DNA of 37,480 nucleotides from Pseudomonas brenneri (GTDB lineage Bacteria; Pseudomonadota; Gammaproteobacteria; Pseudomonadales; Pseudomonadaceae): assembly GCF_007858285.1 (NCBI RefSeq), contig NZ_VFIL01000022.1, forward strand, positions 1-37,480, written 5' to 3'. Of the stretch, positions 8,176 through 15,247 are shown in pieces (the first letter of the stretch is position 1; each line of letters starts with the position of its first letter). The position numbers and the translations under genes were made by a program. The notes under the pieces were generated by a model. It was not told the origin of the DNA. It ran no database searches and saw only the letters and a program-made list of their open reading frames with translations.

Positions 8176-8568
8176 ATGAACGCCGTTGTTGCGAGCCGCC
8201 AACAGATCCTGTTGGTGGATGACGAAGAAGATGCCCTCGTAGAACTGGCGGAGTCGCTGGAAAACGAGGGCTTCGTTTGTTTCTGCGCCACCTCCGTCAC
8301 GGACGCGTTGCAGGAACTGACACTGCATCCTGATATCGGGCTGGTCATCACCGACCTGCGCATGCCTGAGGAAAGCGGGATTTCCCTGATCAAGCGCTTG
8401 CGTGAGCACACCTCACGCCAGCATCTGCCCGTGATTGTCATGTCCGGTCATGCCGAAATGGATGATGTCAGTGACATGTTGCGGTTGCAGGTCCTGGACC
8501 TGTTTCGCAAACCCATCTACCTGGTTCGATTGATCGACACCCTAAACAATCTGTTTCCCAGGGCGTAG
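8176..8568 (+). CDS. Single-domain response regulator (CheY-like receiver) between two flp genes
   Basis: This 130-aa protein is one receiver domain with nothing after it. The acidic pair is D15-D16 (LLVDDEED), the phosphoacceptor is D60 in VITDLRMPE, the switch Ser is S90 in IVMSGHAE, and the conserved Lys is K112 in FRKPI. All residues needed for phosphorylation are present. No DNA-binding or enzymatic output domain follows, and no histidine kinase is in the window. An AAGGT precedes the ATG at 8176. It lies 55 nt after flp and 44 nt before the second flp, so it is probably co-transcribed. Control of pilus function by protein contact is an inference. Confidence 0.88.
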   Translation: MNAVVASRQQILLVDDEEDALVELAESLENEGFVCFCATSVTDALQELTLHPDIGLVITDLRMPEESGISLIKRLREHTSRQHLPVIVMSGHAEMDDVSDMLRLQVLDLFRKPIYLVRLIDTLNNLFPRA

Positions 8569-8612
8569 GGAGCAGTTGGCCAGTCCGTAGCGCCCAGTTG
8601 AGGAGATATTTT

Positions 8613-8801
8613 ATGTTGCTTGCCTTGCTGATGAGGATTTGTGCGTGGTCGATGCTGTTCTTGCGCCGGCGGGAGGGTGCGACGGCTATCGAATATGTGA
8701 TTTTGATTGTGGTGATTGCGTTGGTGGTGCTGGCGGCCGGGAAGTTGCTGGGGCCGCAGATCACTACGTTCTTTGGCAAGGTGGGGGATGCGTTGACCTG
8801 A
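8613..8801 (+). CDS. flp: Flp family type IVb pilin (second copy)
   Basis: This 62-aa prepilin is a paralogue of the product at 7932-8120. The stretch REGATAIEYVIL...VVIALVVLAAGKLLGPQI is nearly the same, while the leader and the last dozen residues differ (TTFFGKVGDALT here, AAMFAKVGAALT there). The predicted cleavage after Gly 22 gives a 40-residue mature pilin. The ATG at 8613 has GAGGAG 7 nt upstream; an in-frame TTG at 8598 is less likely because it overlaps that site. It may be an alternative or minor subunit of the fibre; this cannot be decided from sequence. Confidence 0.93.
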   Translation: MLLALLMRICAWSMLFLRRREGATAIEYVILIVVIALVVLAAGKLLGPQITTFFGKVGDALT

Positions 8802-9047
8802 GTGCATACCCGTTGTTGCGGTAACGACGGCTATTGGCTCCGCTTTTACAGCGGCTCACTAAGTAAGCAAAATCAAAGTGCGAAGCTGCTTACCTGTGGG
8901 AGCGGGCTTGCTCGCGATGGCGTCAGTTAGAGCGCCGCAGAGTGTCAGATACCCAACGTCACCGTTAACGACTATCGCGAGCAAGCTCGCTCCCACAAGG
9001 GGAGCGAGTTTGGTCTTGGGCGGCCCCCCCCAAAAAATCCAAGCCCC
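8802..9047. other. Intergenic stretch holding a REPIN and a C8-A6 run
   Basis: No gene is seen. A small hairpin CCGCT-TTTAC-AGCGG at about 8839-8853 follows the second flp gene but lacks a T-run. The REPIN is listed separately at 8895-8997. A run of eight C and six A near 9024-9037 lies just past the end of the leftward tpsB gene. Read on the minus strand it gives T6, but with no stem before it. Confidence 0.5.
8895..8997. repeat. REPIN 1: pair of inverted REP sequences
   Basis: The left arm 8895-8918 (TGTGGGAGCGGGCTTGCTCG + CGAT) and right arm 8974-8997 are inverted copies with one mismatch over 24 bases. They are separated by about 55 bases. This is the standard pattern of P. fluorescens-group REPINs, non-autonomous elements mobilised by RAYT transposases. 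No RAYT gene is in the window. Confidence 0.9.
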
Positions 9048-10730
9048 CTACAGTTGATAGCTAAAACTCAACGTATACCGCGGCCGTCGGTTAAAACTGT
9101 CCAACGCCATATCCGACATCGGCTTGGCCGCCTCCAACGCAATATTGTAGTACTTGGCATCGCCAAAACGCAGGCCGACGGCCGCAGAAGACATGTCGCT
9201 GCCCTTCACCGGCAGGTTGTTGAACCAGGCCTTGGCACGGTCGAGCACGATGTAAGGCTGCACGATCCTGACCCAGTCCCCCGCCCGGTTGTAGCTGTAG
9301 TTGACCTCGTAGGCCACGCCCCAGCCCTTGTCGCCCGAGCCCTGGTCATCGGGATAACCGCGCCCGAAGTTCTGCCCACCGAATACCGCACGTTCGCTGT
9401 CGGGCAGAGTGTCGTCGCTCCAGTACAGCGCCGCCGAAAGAACGCCTTGCCAGTTGTCGAAGAACTTGTCGCTCTGCACCCCGGACAGACGCAGGCGGAA
9501 GAAGTCCAGGTCCGACTTGATCCCCTCAAAGTCACTGCGCGTATTGGCGCCCAGGCCGTCGATACCTTGGTACAGGCCGGCGCTGAGGATGCGCAGTTGG
9601 CGGTTGTCGGCTTTACGCCAATCCCCTTCGAAGGCCAGCGCACGCAGGTCGGTTTCCACATCGAAGCGTTGCGGGTAACCGACCAGTTGATAGCGGGTCC
9701 TGTCGTTCACCCCGTAGAAGCGTGTACCAAAGGTCAGCGACTCGCTGGGCGAGGCGATCAGCGGATGGCTCAGGCCGATGGAGAAGCGGTCGTTCTCCCG
9801 ATGCGGCTTGAGTGAGAAGCCGCCGTCCAGGCGGATGTGGGTGCTCGGGTCGCTGCGATAGCGCGCGCCATACAGGCTCAGTTGCGTGCCTTCGGCATTG
9901 ATGAACTGGCTGTAGTCGAGGCGGTAGTAATGCTCTTTGTCCTCCCCCGGCGGGAACAGCCCGCTGAGGCTCACTTGTTCGCCCATCGAGGTGTGGGAAT
10001 TGCTGGTGCCGGCGATCAAGGCTTGCAGGCCGCCGCGACTGTCGTCGGTCATGCTCATGCTGCTGGTAAACGGTTTGCGGCTGGCCTGGATATTCATATG
10101 CGCGGCACCATCGGTGGTGCCCGGTGGCGGTACCTGCGCTTGCAGGGTGACGCCGGGAATACGCCCCATCAACGTGGTGTAGCGTTCGAAGGTCTTGCGG
10201 GTCAGTGGGCGTTCGGCCAGGAGCTTTTGTGCCAGTTTGTCGACGTAGGCCGAGACCGAGCCAATGTCGCCTTGCACCTGGTAGTCCTTGATATAGCCCT
10301 CGACCAACACCACGCGCACCAGGCCCTGTTCGAAGCGCTGGTCGGGCAGGAAAGCGTAGGACAACAGGTAACCATCCTGTTGATAACGTCGGGTGATGCT
10401 GCGGGTGGCTTCGATCAGTTGCGCGAGGTTGGTTTCGTGGCCAATCAACGGCTCGAACACCTGGGCGACTTCCTGGAGCGGGTACACCGTGCCGCCGTCG
10501 ATCTGCAGCTTGCGGATGGTGACCTTGGTGTCCATCAGCAACGGTTGGGCTTGTGCGGCCGGGGTCTGCGGCAGTTGGGTCTGTGGGGTCACCGGGCGGT
10601 AGGCGTCGGCCGGCAGGTTGGGCACGGGGAGGTTGCGGATGGTGTCGTTGCTGTTGAGGAAGCTGGGTAGGGTCTCGGCGTGGACGTAAGCGCTGAGGGT
10701 GAGCAATAACAACGGCGTCAAAACGCGCAT
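9048..10730 (-). CDS. TpsB/FhaC-ShlB-type outer-membrane transporter
   Basis: This 560-aa protein has a signal peptide (MRVLTPLLLLTLSAYVHA), a Pro/Gln-rich linker and a POTRA_2-like domain (VTIRKLQIDGGTVYPLQEV ... YLLSYAFLPDQ, about residues 65-145). A ShlB-type beta-barrel follows, containing the family motif region GRGYPDDQGSGDKG and ending in an aromatic/hydrophobic C-terminal strand (YTLSFSYQL). Two-partner secretion TpsB proteins export one large TpsA exoprotein, usually encoded next door. None is seen here; the neighbour is a Gly-rich lipoprotein without a TPS domain. The start at 10730 has GGAG 6 nt upstream. It is transcribed separately from the lipoprotein gene, since a terminator lies between them. 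Confidence 0.88.
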   Translation of the reverse strand: MRVLTPLLLLTLSAYVHAETLPSFLNSNDTIRNLPVPNLPADAYRPVTPQTQLPQTPAAQAQPLLMDTKVTIRKLQIDGGTVYPLQEVAQVFEPLIGHETNLAQLIEATRSITRRYQQDGYLLSYAFLPDQRFEQGLVRVVLVEGYIKDYQVQGDIGSVSAYVDKLAQKLLAERPLTRKTFERYTTLMGRIPGVTLQAQVPPPGTTDGAAHMNIQASRKPFTSSMSMTDDSRGGLQALIAGTSNSHTSMGEQVSLSGLFPPGEDKEHYYRLDYSQFINAEGTQLSLYGARYRSDPSTHIRLDGGFSLKPHRENDRFSIGLSHPLIASPSESLTFGTRFYGVNDRTRYQLVGYPQRFDVETDLRALAFEGDWRKADNRQLRILSAGLYQGIDGLGANTRSDFEGIKSDLDFFRLRLSGVQSDKFFDNWQGVLSAALYWSDDTLPDSERAVFGGQNFGRGYPDDQGSGDKGWGVAYEVNYSYNRAGDWVRIVQPYIVLDRAKAWFNNLPVKGSDMSSAAVGLRFGDAKYYNIALEAAKPMSDMALDSFNRRPRYTLSFSYQL

Positions 10731-10828
10731 AGGACACTCCATGGTCAAAACTGCAGCAGCATTTCGCTGGTTTCCGCCGGGCTCTGGGGCGCGGTTCGGG
10801 GGCTTTCACTGGCTGGCTGACAGCCAAT

Positions 10829-10862
10829 AAAAAAGACGAGAGATCCATTGGAGTCTCTCGTC
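10829..10862 (-). terminator. Rho-independent terminator of the Gly-rich lipoprotein gene
   Basis: The stem GACGAGAGA (10835-10843) pairs with TCTCTCGTC (10854-10862). On the minus strand the hairpin is followed directly by six T (10834-10829). It lies about 57 bp past the stop of the lipoprotein gene and about 100 bp upstream of the tpsB start, so it separates the two transcripts. Confidence 0.85.
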
Positions 10863-10918
10863 TCAACCAAGCGTAGGCGCTGTAGGGGAGGCCGTCTAAT
10901 GGGCCAGGTGCAATTCTC

Positions 10919-12625
10919 TTATTTACCGGTCAGGCCGTTGAGCAGACCGCCGACGCCTACGGTGCCGCTGGTGCTGCCAGTGGCGGTGGCGCCGATGTTC
11001 AAGTTGCCGAGCAGACCACCTGTTGTACCCGTGCCACCGGTGACTGCGCCGCCCAGTGAGGTGACAACCCCACCGACTGTGTTGACGGTTTGCCCCAGGG
11101 TATTGGTGATGGGGTTGGCATTGGTGGCCGTGATGCTGGTGCCGATACTGCTGACCGCCCCGCCCACTTGAGTCACCAGGCCGTTAACCGGTGCACCGAT
11201 GCCGGTGGTGGTACCGATATTTTGGGTCAGGCTGCTGACACCCGAAGTCACAGGGTTCAGCGCGGCGCCCACATTGCTGGCCAGGCCTGCAATCGGTGCG
11301 GTGGCCGCTGTGTTGGCGACGCCGTTGCCACCGATCACTGTGCCAAGCGAGGCCACTGTGTTGCCCAGTGCACCGCCTGCCACACCACCCGCACTGACGG
11401 TGCCGTTGGTGTTGCCAGCATTCAGACCGTTGCCGACGTTGGCCACCAGGCCACCTACCAGTTCAGGCAGGCCGGATGCCGGGGCGCTGCCACTGCCAGT
11501 CCCGGCAGAAGGCGAAACCAGGCCACCGGAAGTACCTGCTACTGCACCTACACCGCCGAGCACACTGCCCACGATGCCAGTGACAGGGTTGCCAGTACCA
11601 CCAGCACCAGACACTTGGCCACTCAGGCCGGTGACGGTTGAGCCGACTTTATCCAGCAGGCCATTGACCGGGGCACCCAGGCCGGTGGCTTTACCGAGAT
11701 TGCCGGTGGTGTTTTCAACCAGCGAGACCACCGGTACCAGTACTTTGCCGCCCAGGGTGTTGGTGACCGATCCCAGGGGACCCGTGGTGCTGGCAGTGCT
11801 CAAGGTGTCACCGAGCATGGTGACGGCCTGGCCTACTTTGTCTACCACGCCACCGACAGTGCCGCCGACACCACCGGTAAGGCCGCCGACGACAGGGATG
11901 CCACCCAAGGTGGTGGACAACGATTTGCCAGTGGTCGAAACACCACCGCCCAGATCGGCGACAGCGTTGCCCACACCGGCCACGGTAATGCCCAGGGAGT
12001 TGCTGTTAGTGCCCAGGGAACCCAGGCCATCCGTCAAGCCATCGCTGACGCTGCCTACCGCCGTGCCGACGCTGGTCACCAAGCCACCGGCTGTAGTGCC
12101 GACGACGGGAACGCCGCCCACGGTTGTGCCGATGCCACCGATAGCTGTGCCTACGTTGCCGAGGGTGTCGCCCAGGTTGGCTGCGATTTGACCGGTTACC
12201 AAGGGGCTGGTGGTTGAGCCGGTGCCGCCACCTGTGCCGCCGCCAGTACCACCGCCGGTTCCGCCACCTGTGCCACCGCCAGTACCGCCGCCGGTTCCGC
12301 CACCTGTGCCACCGCCGGTTCCGCCACCTGTGCCACCGCCAGTACCACCGCCGGTTCCGCCACCTGTGCCACCGCCAGTACCGCCGCCGTCACCACCACC
12401 TGTGCCACCGCCAGTACCGCCGCCGTCACCACCACCTGTGCCACCGCCGGTTCCGCCACCGTCACCACCGCCAGTACCACCACCGGTCCCGGCGCCAGCA
12501 TCTGGGGAGGAGGATGCAACGCTGCTCTTGTGACCGCCACCACCACTGCTGCAGCCACCCAGGCTCATCGCCAGGATAAGGGCCAATGCAGTACTTGCTT
12601 TCCACAACACGACTTGAGTTTTCAT
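10919..12625 (-). CDS. Gly-rich repeat lipoprotein (collagen-like/low-complexity surface protein)
   Basis: This 568-aa protein starts with a lipoprotein signal (ALILAMSLGGCSSGGGG, lipobox LGGC). A tract of about 100 residues built of GGGT and GGGD units follows; Asp units occur only in the first part. The remaining ~400 residues are almost free of charged and aromatic residues and alternate Gly with Val/Leu/Thr. Semi-regular units include GLGAPVNGLLDKVGSTVTGL and GIGAPVNGLVTQVGGAVSSI, and GGIPVVGG-like motifs recur. Such proteins are often labelled collagen-like, but the period-4 tract is not a Gly-X-Y repeat. AAGGAA precedes the ATG at 12625. It is probably an outer-membrane-anchored surface or matrix protein; function unknown. 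Confidence 0.75.
   Translation of the reverse strand: MKTQVVLWKASTALALILAMSLGGCSSGGGGHKSSVASSSPDAGAGTGGGTGGGDGGGTGGGTGGGDGGGTGGGTGGGDGGGTGGGTGGGTGGGTGGGTGGGTGGGTGGGTGGGTGGGTGGGTGGGTGGGTGGGTGSTTSPLVTGQIAANLGDTLGNVGTAIGGIGTTVGGVPVVGTTAGGLVTSVGTAVGSVSDGLTDGLGSLGTNSNSLGITVAGVGNAVADLGGGVSTTGKSLSTTLGGIPVVGGLTGGVGGTVGGVVDKVGQAVTMLGDTLSTASTTGPLGSVTNTLGGKVLVPVVSLVENTTGNLGKATGLGAPVNGLLDKVGSTVTGLSGQVSGAGGTGNPVTGIVGSVLGGVGAVAGTSGGLVSPSAGTGSGSAPASGLPELVGGLVANVGNGLNAGNTNGTVSAGGVAGGALGNTVASLGTVIGGNGVANTAATAPIAGLASNVGAALNPVTSGVSSLTQNIGTTTGIGAPVNGLVTQVGGAVSSIGTSITATNANPITNTLGQTVNTVGGVVTSLGGAVTGGTGTTGGLLGNLNIGATATGSTSGTVGVGGLLNGLTGK
12220..12495 (-). repeat. 12-bp coding tandem repeat (GGGT/GGGD tract)
   Basis: Within the lipoprotein gene the sequence is a long array of 12-bp units, seen on the plus strand as variants of CCGCCACCTGTG, CCACCGCCAGTA and CCGCCGGTTCCG. 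Each unit encodes Gly-Gly-Gly-Thr, or Gly-Gly-Gly-Asp where GTC replaces the Thr anticodon triplet. Higher-order 24- and 36-bp periods are visible. The unit length is a multiple of three, so copy-number change keeps the frame. It is a likely VNTR and a likely site of assembly error. Confidence 0.9.
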
Positions 12626-12937
12626 GATGAGTTCCTTAGCACCTGGTACAGCCTTTGTTGGTTTCGCAAGTTCGCCCGTTCTTCGGCGGGCAATACATGC
12701 GTCCGTTGTGGCTATCACAGTCCTCGGCACTCTTTATCGCAACGCTCAACTTGGTATTAACGATTTATATACAGGCGCGTAAGTGCGTCTTGGTGATTAA
12801 TACCAAGGGTATATGTAGAGGTTTTTGTTTTGAGGTGATGTTATGTAAAACAATCACTTGGATAAGTTAGCGGGCTATCGATAGCCCGCTATAACTTAGG
12901 TTGTATATATACAATTAATCAGAAAATTGCCGCTGTT
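12626..12937. promoter_or_regulatory. AT-rich, palindrome-bearing region upstream of the lipoprotein gene
   Basis: These 312 bases hold no convincing gene. They are clearly AT-richer than the flanks. An 11-bp inverted repeat CTTGGTATTAA / TTAATACCAAG lies at 12750-12760 and 12797-12807, about 125-180 bp upstream of the lipoprotein start, a possible operator. Two further palindromes (12869-12890 and 12901-12914) lie toward the end of the maoC-like gene. I could not identify a convincing -35/-10 pair. Confidence 0.45.
12869..12914. terminator. Palindrome pair, possible terminator of the fabG-maoC unit
   Basis: A perfect palindrome spans 12869-12890 (core GCGGGCTATCGATAGCCCGC) and is flanked by TAAGTTA and TATAACTTA, which extend it with a 2-nt bulge. 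A second perfect palindrome, TTGTATATATACAA, lies at 12901-12914. Both lie 24-70 bp past the stop of the leftward maoC-like gene. There is no T-run, so a rho-independent terminator is only one reading; a protein binding site is another. Confidence 0.35.
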
Positions 12938-13786
12938 TCAGGCAATCGGCTGCCACTTTCCGAGCATATGTTCGATATCGCCACTGCCCTTGAGTTGCAA
13001 CTCGCCACTGGAACCGGGCGCACCGGCCAACAAGATGACTTCGCCAGGCAGCCGTACCGGTTTCTTGAACTCAACGTAGAGCTCGATATTCGCCGAGGGC
13101 AGATGTTCATGCAGGGCCGCCATGGTACGTGCCTTGTTCCACAGCCCGTGGGCGATGGCCTGGGGGAAACCGAACAGCTTGGCGGTGAGGGCGCTCAAGT
13201 GGATCGGGTTGTAGTCACCGGATACCCGGGCGTACCGCCGACCGATGTCGGACGGTGCCTGCCAGCGGGTCAGCTCGTTGACCGTATTGGGCGCTGGCAG
13301 GGATTGTTCTGGCGCTTCACCATCGAGTTTCACCCCGCGACAGAGCATTCGGCTTTCGCCCTCCCACAACAAACCCAGGGAATCCTCGACGGTGGTGATC
13401 AGGTCAAAGGTCGCGCCCTTGGCATGGGGTTGCAGGTTACGCGTATGCACACTGACTCGCACGTCGCTGACCCCGCCCATGGGGCGAAACACACGGATAC
13501 GGTTGCTCAAGTGCACCAGCCCCAGCAGCGGGAAGGGGAATTCCCGCGCCGTCAGCAACTGCAACTGCAGGCCGAACGCCAGGATGTGTGGATAAGTCGC
13601 CGGCAGCATCGGGCTCTCGGCAAACCCGCAGACCTTGCGATAGGCCGCTACCGCCTCGGGATTGACCTGCACCCGGCAGTGCAGCCCTGAAGTGGGCAAC
13701 GTGGTGCCGGTGATCTTGCGCTTGAGCGCGGCGCGCCAATACAGCGGCGGCAGTGCCGGGCTGCGGGGTAATGTGTGCCACAGCAT
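12938..13786 (-). CDS. MaoC-family (R)-specific enoyl-CoA hydratase/dehydratase
   Basis: This 282-aa protein looks like a double hot-dog MaoC-type hydratase. The C-terminal half carries the hydratase-2 motif VSGDYNPIHLSALTAKLFGF, with catalytic Asp 191 and His 196, followed by IAHGLWNKAR. The N-terminal half (to about 150) has the degenerate partner fold. It would add water to trans-2-enoyl-CoA, giving (R)-3-hydroxyacyl-CoA. The start at 13786 has GGGAG upstream and is 2 nt past the fabG-like stop, so the two form an operon. With the reductase and the divergent thiolase this resembles the mycobacterial htdX-fabG4-fadA2 set. Confidence 0.83.
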   Translation of the reverse strand: MLWHTLPRSPALPPLYWRAALKRKITGTTLPTSGLHCRVQVNPEAVAAYRKVCGFAESPMLPATYPHILAFGLQLQLLTAREFPFPLLGLVHLSNRIRVFRPMGGVSDVRVSVHTRNLQPHAKGATFDLITTVEDSLGLLWEGESRMLCRGVKLDGEAPEQSLPAPNTVNELTRWQAPSDIGRRYARVSGDYNPIHLSALTAKLFGFPQAIAHGLWNKARTMAALHEHLPSANIELYVEFKKPVRLPGEVILLAGAPGSSGELQLKGSGDIEHMLGKWQPIA

Positions 13787-13788
13787 AG

Positions 13789-15141
13789 TTACGCTCCCAG
13801 CAGGCTTTGCCCGCATACGCGCAGCGCCTGGCCACTGACTGCACCTGACCCCGGTTGGCCCAGCCAGGCCACGGCTTCGGCCACATCTTGCGGTAAGCCA
13901 CCCTGGCCCAGCGAGCTCATGCGTCGCCCGGCTTCACGCAAGGCAAAGGGAATGTGCGCGGTCATCTGGGTCTCGATAAAACCTGGGGCCACCGCGTTGA
14001 TGCTGATGCCCCGTTGCGCCAGCAGCGGCGCCCAGGCCTGGGCCAGGCCGATCAGCCCGGCCTTGCTCGCGGCGTAGTTGGTTTGCCCGCGATTGCCGGC
14101 GATGCCGCTGATCGAAGCCAGCAACACCACGCGGCCGTTGTCGTGCAGGGTGCCGCTGTCGAGCAGGGCCTTGGTCAGCACTTGCGGGGCATTGAGGTTG
14201 ACCGCCAATACCGCGTCCCAGTATTCCGGGGTCATGTTGGCCAGGGTCTTGTCGCGGGTGATGCCGGCGTTGTGCACCACGATGTCGATGCCGTTCGGCA
14301 ACTGCTCGATCAACTGCGTGGCGGCGTCATCGGCGCAAATGTCCAGGGCAATGCCGCGCCCGCCCAACCGAGCGGCGAGGGCGTCGAGATCGGCCTTGGC
14401 CTGGGGCACATCCAGCAACACAATCTCGGCACCGTCGCGGGCCAGGGTTTCGGCAATCGAAGCACCGATACCTCGTGCGGCGCCGGTCACCAGGGCCTTG
14501 AGCCCGGCCAGTGGGCGGGTCCAGTCGTGCACCTGGGTTGGGCAGGCGTTCAGGCGCAGCACCTGGCCGCTGATATAGGCACTTTTCGGCGAAAGGAAAA
14601 ACCGTAGCGCACCTTCCAATTGATCCTCGGCGCCTTCTGCGACATACAGCAATTGCAAGGTGCCGCCGTTGCGCAGCTCCTTGGCCAGCGACCGGCTGAA
14701 CCCTTCGAGCGCGCGCTGGGCGCTGGCGGCAAACGGTTCGCTGAGGCTTTCCGGGGCGTGGCCGAGAATCACCAGGTGTGCGCTGTGATCGAGATTTTTC
14801 AGCAGCGGCTGGAAGAACTCGCGCAGTTGCTTGAGTTGGTCGGTATGTTGCAAATGGCTGGCATCGAACAGCACCGCCTTGAGCTTGGGGCCATGCCCGG
14901 GGATCCACGGCGTGGCCTTGAGCGGTTCGGGGCCGTAGCTGTAGATGGCCTCGGTGAGTTTATTGGCAAACCCCAACACCTGGGCCGCCAGTGGGCCGCC
15001 GCCCAACAGCAGGGCGCCTTCCACCGGGCGCAGGCGTCCGGCTTGCCAGCGCTCCAGGCGTACCGGGGACGGCAGGCCAATGGCCGAGACCACGCGGTGG
15101 CCAAGGCTTGAGTTGGCGAAGTCGATATAACGGTCAGACAT
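13789..15141 (-). CDS. Long-form 3-oxoacyl-ACP/CoA reductase (FabG4-like SDR)
   Basis: This 450-aa protein is longer than classical FabG (about 245 aa). An N-terminal degenerate Rossmann-like domain (about 1-200) precedes a canonical SDR domain. The latter has the cofactor loop TGAARGIG (219-226), HNAG (290-293), Ser 343/345 and the catalytic Tyr 356 and Lys 360 (YAASK). This architecture matches the high-molecular-weight FabG proteins such as mycobacterial FabG4, which reduce 3-oxoacyl-CoA using NADH. GGAGAG precedes the ATG. It is followed at once by the MaoC-type hydratase and faces the thiolase gene across a 106-bp promoter region. Confidence 0.86.
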   Translation of the reverse strand: MSDRYIDFANSSLGHRVVSAIGLPSPVRLERWQAGRLRPVEGALLLGGGPLAAQVLGFANKLTEAIYSYGPEPLKATPWIPGHGPKLKAVLFDASHLQHTDQLKQLREFFQPLLKNLDHSAHLVILGHAPESLSEPFAASAQRALEGFSRSLAKELRNGGTLQLLYVAEGAEDQLEGALRFFLSPKSAYISGQVLRLNACPTQVHDWTRPLAGLKALVTGAARGIGASIAETLARDGAEIVLLDVPQAKADLDALAARLGGRGIALDICADDAATQLIEQLPNGIDIVVHNAGITRDKTLANMTPEYWDAVLAVNLNAPQVLTKALLDSGTLHDNGRVVLLASISGIAGNRGQTNYAASKAGLIGLAQAWAPLLAQRGISINAVAPGFIETQMTAHIPFALREAGRRMSSLGQGGLPQDVAEAVAWLGQPGSGAVSGQALRVCGQSLLGA

Positions 15142-15247
15142 GGAACGCTCTCCGGCTGCTGGGGTTCAAAGGGTGGACCATCAATAGGTGACAGTCGTTC
15201 CTAGTCTAGGCTCAGGATTGCACCTACCACCTAACAGGGAGCTTTCC

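Noticed and set aside
12210..12533. Pro-rich (PPPVPP) open frame on the plus strand
   Set aside because: It is only the complement of the GGGT repeat; the minus-strand frame has the lipoprotein signal, ribosome site and terminator.
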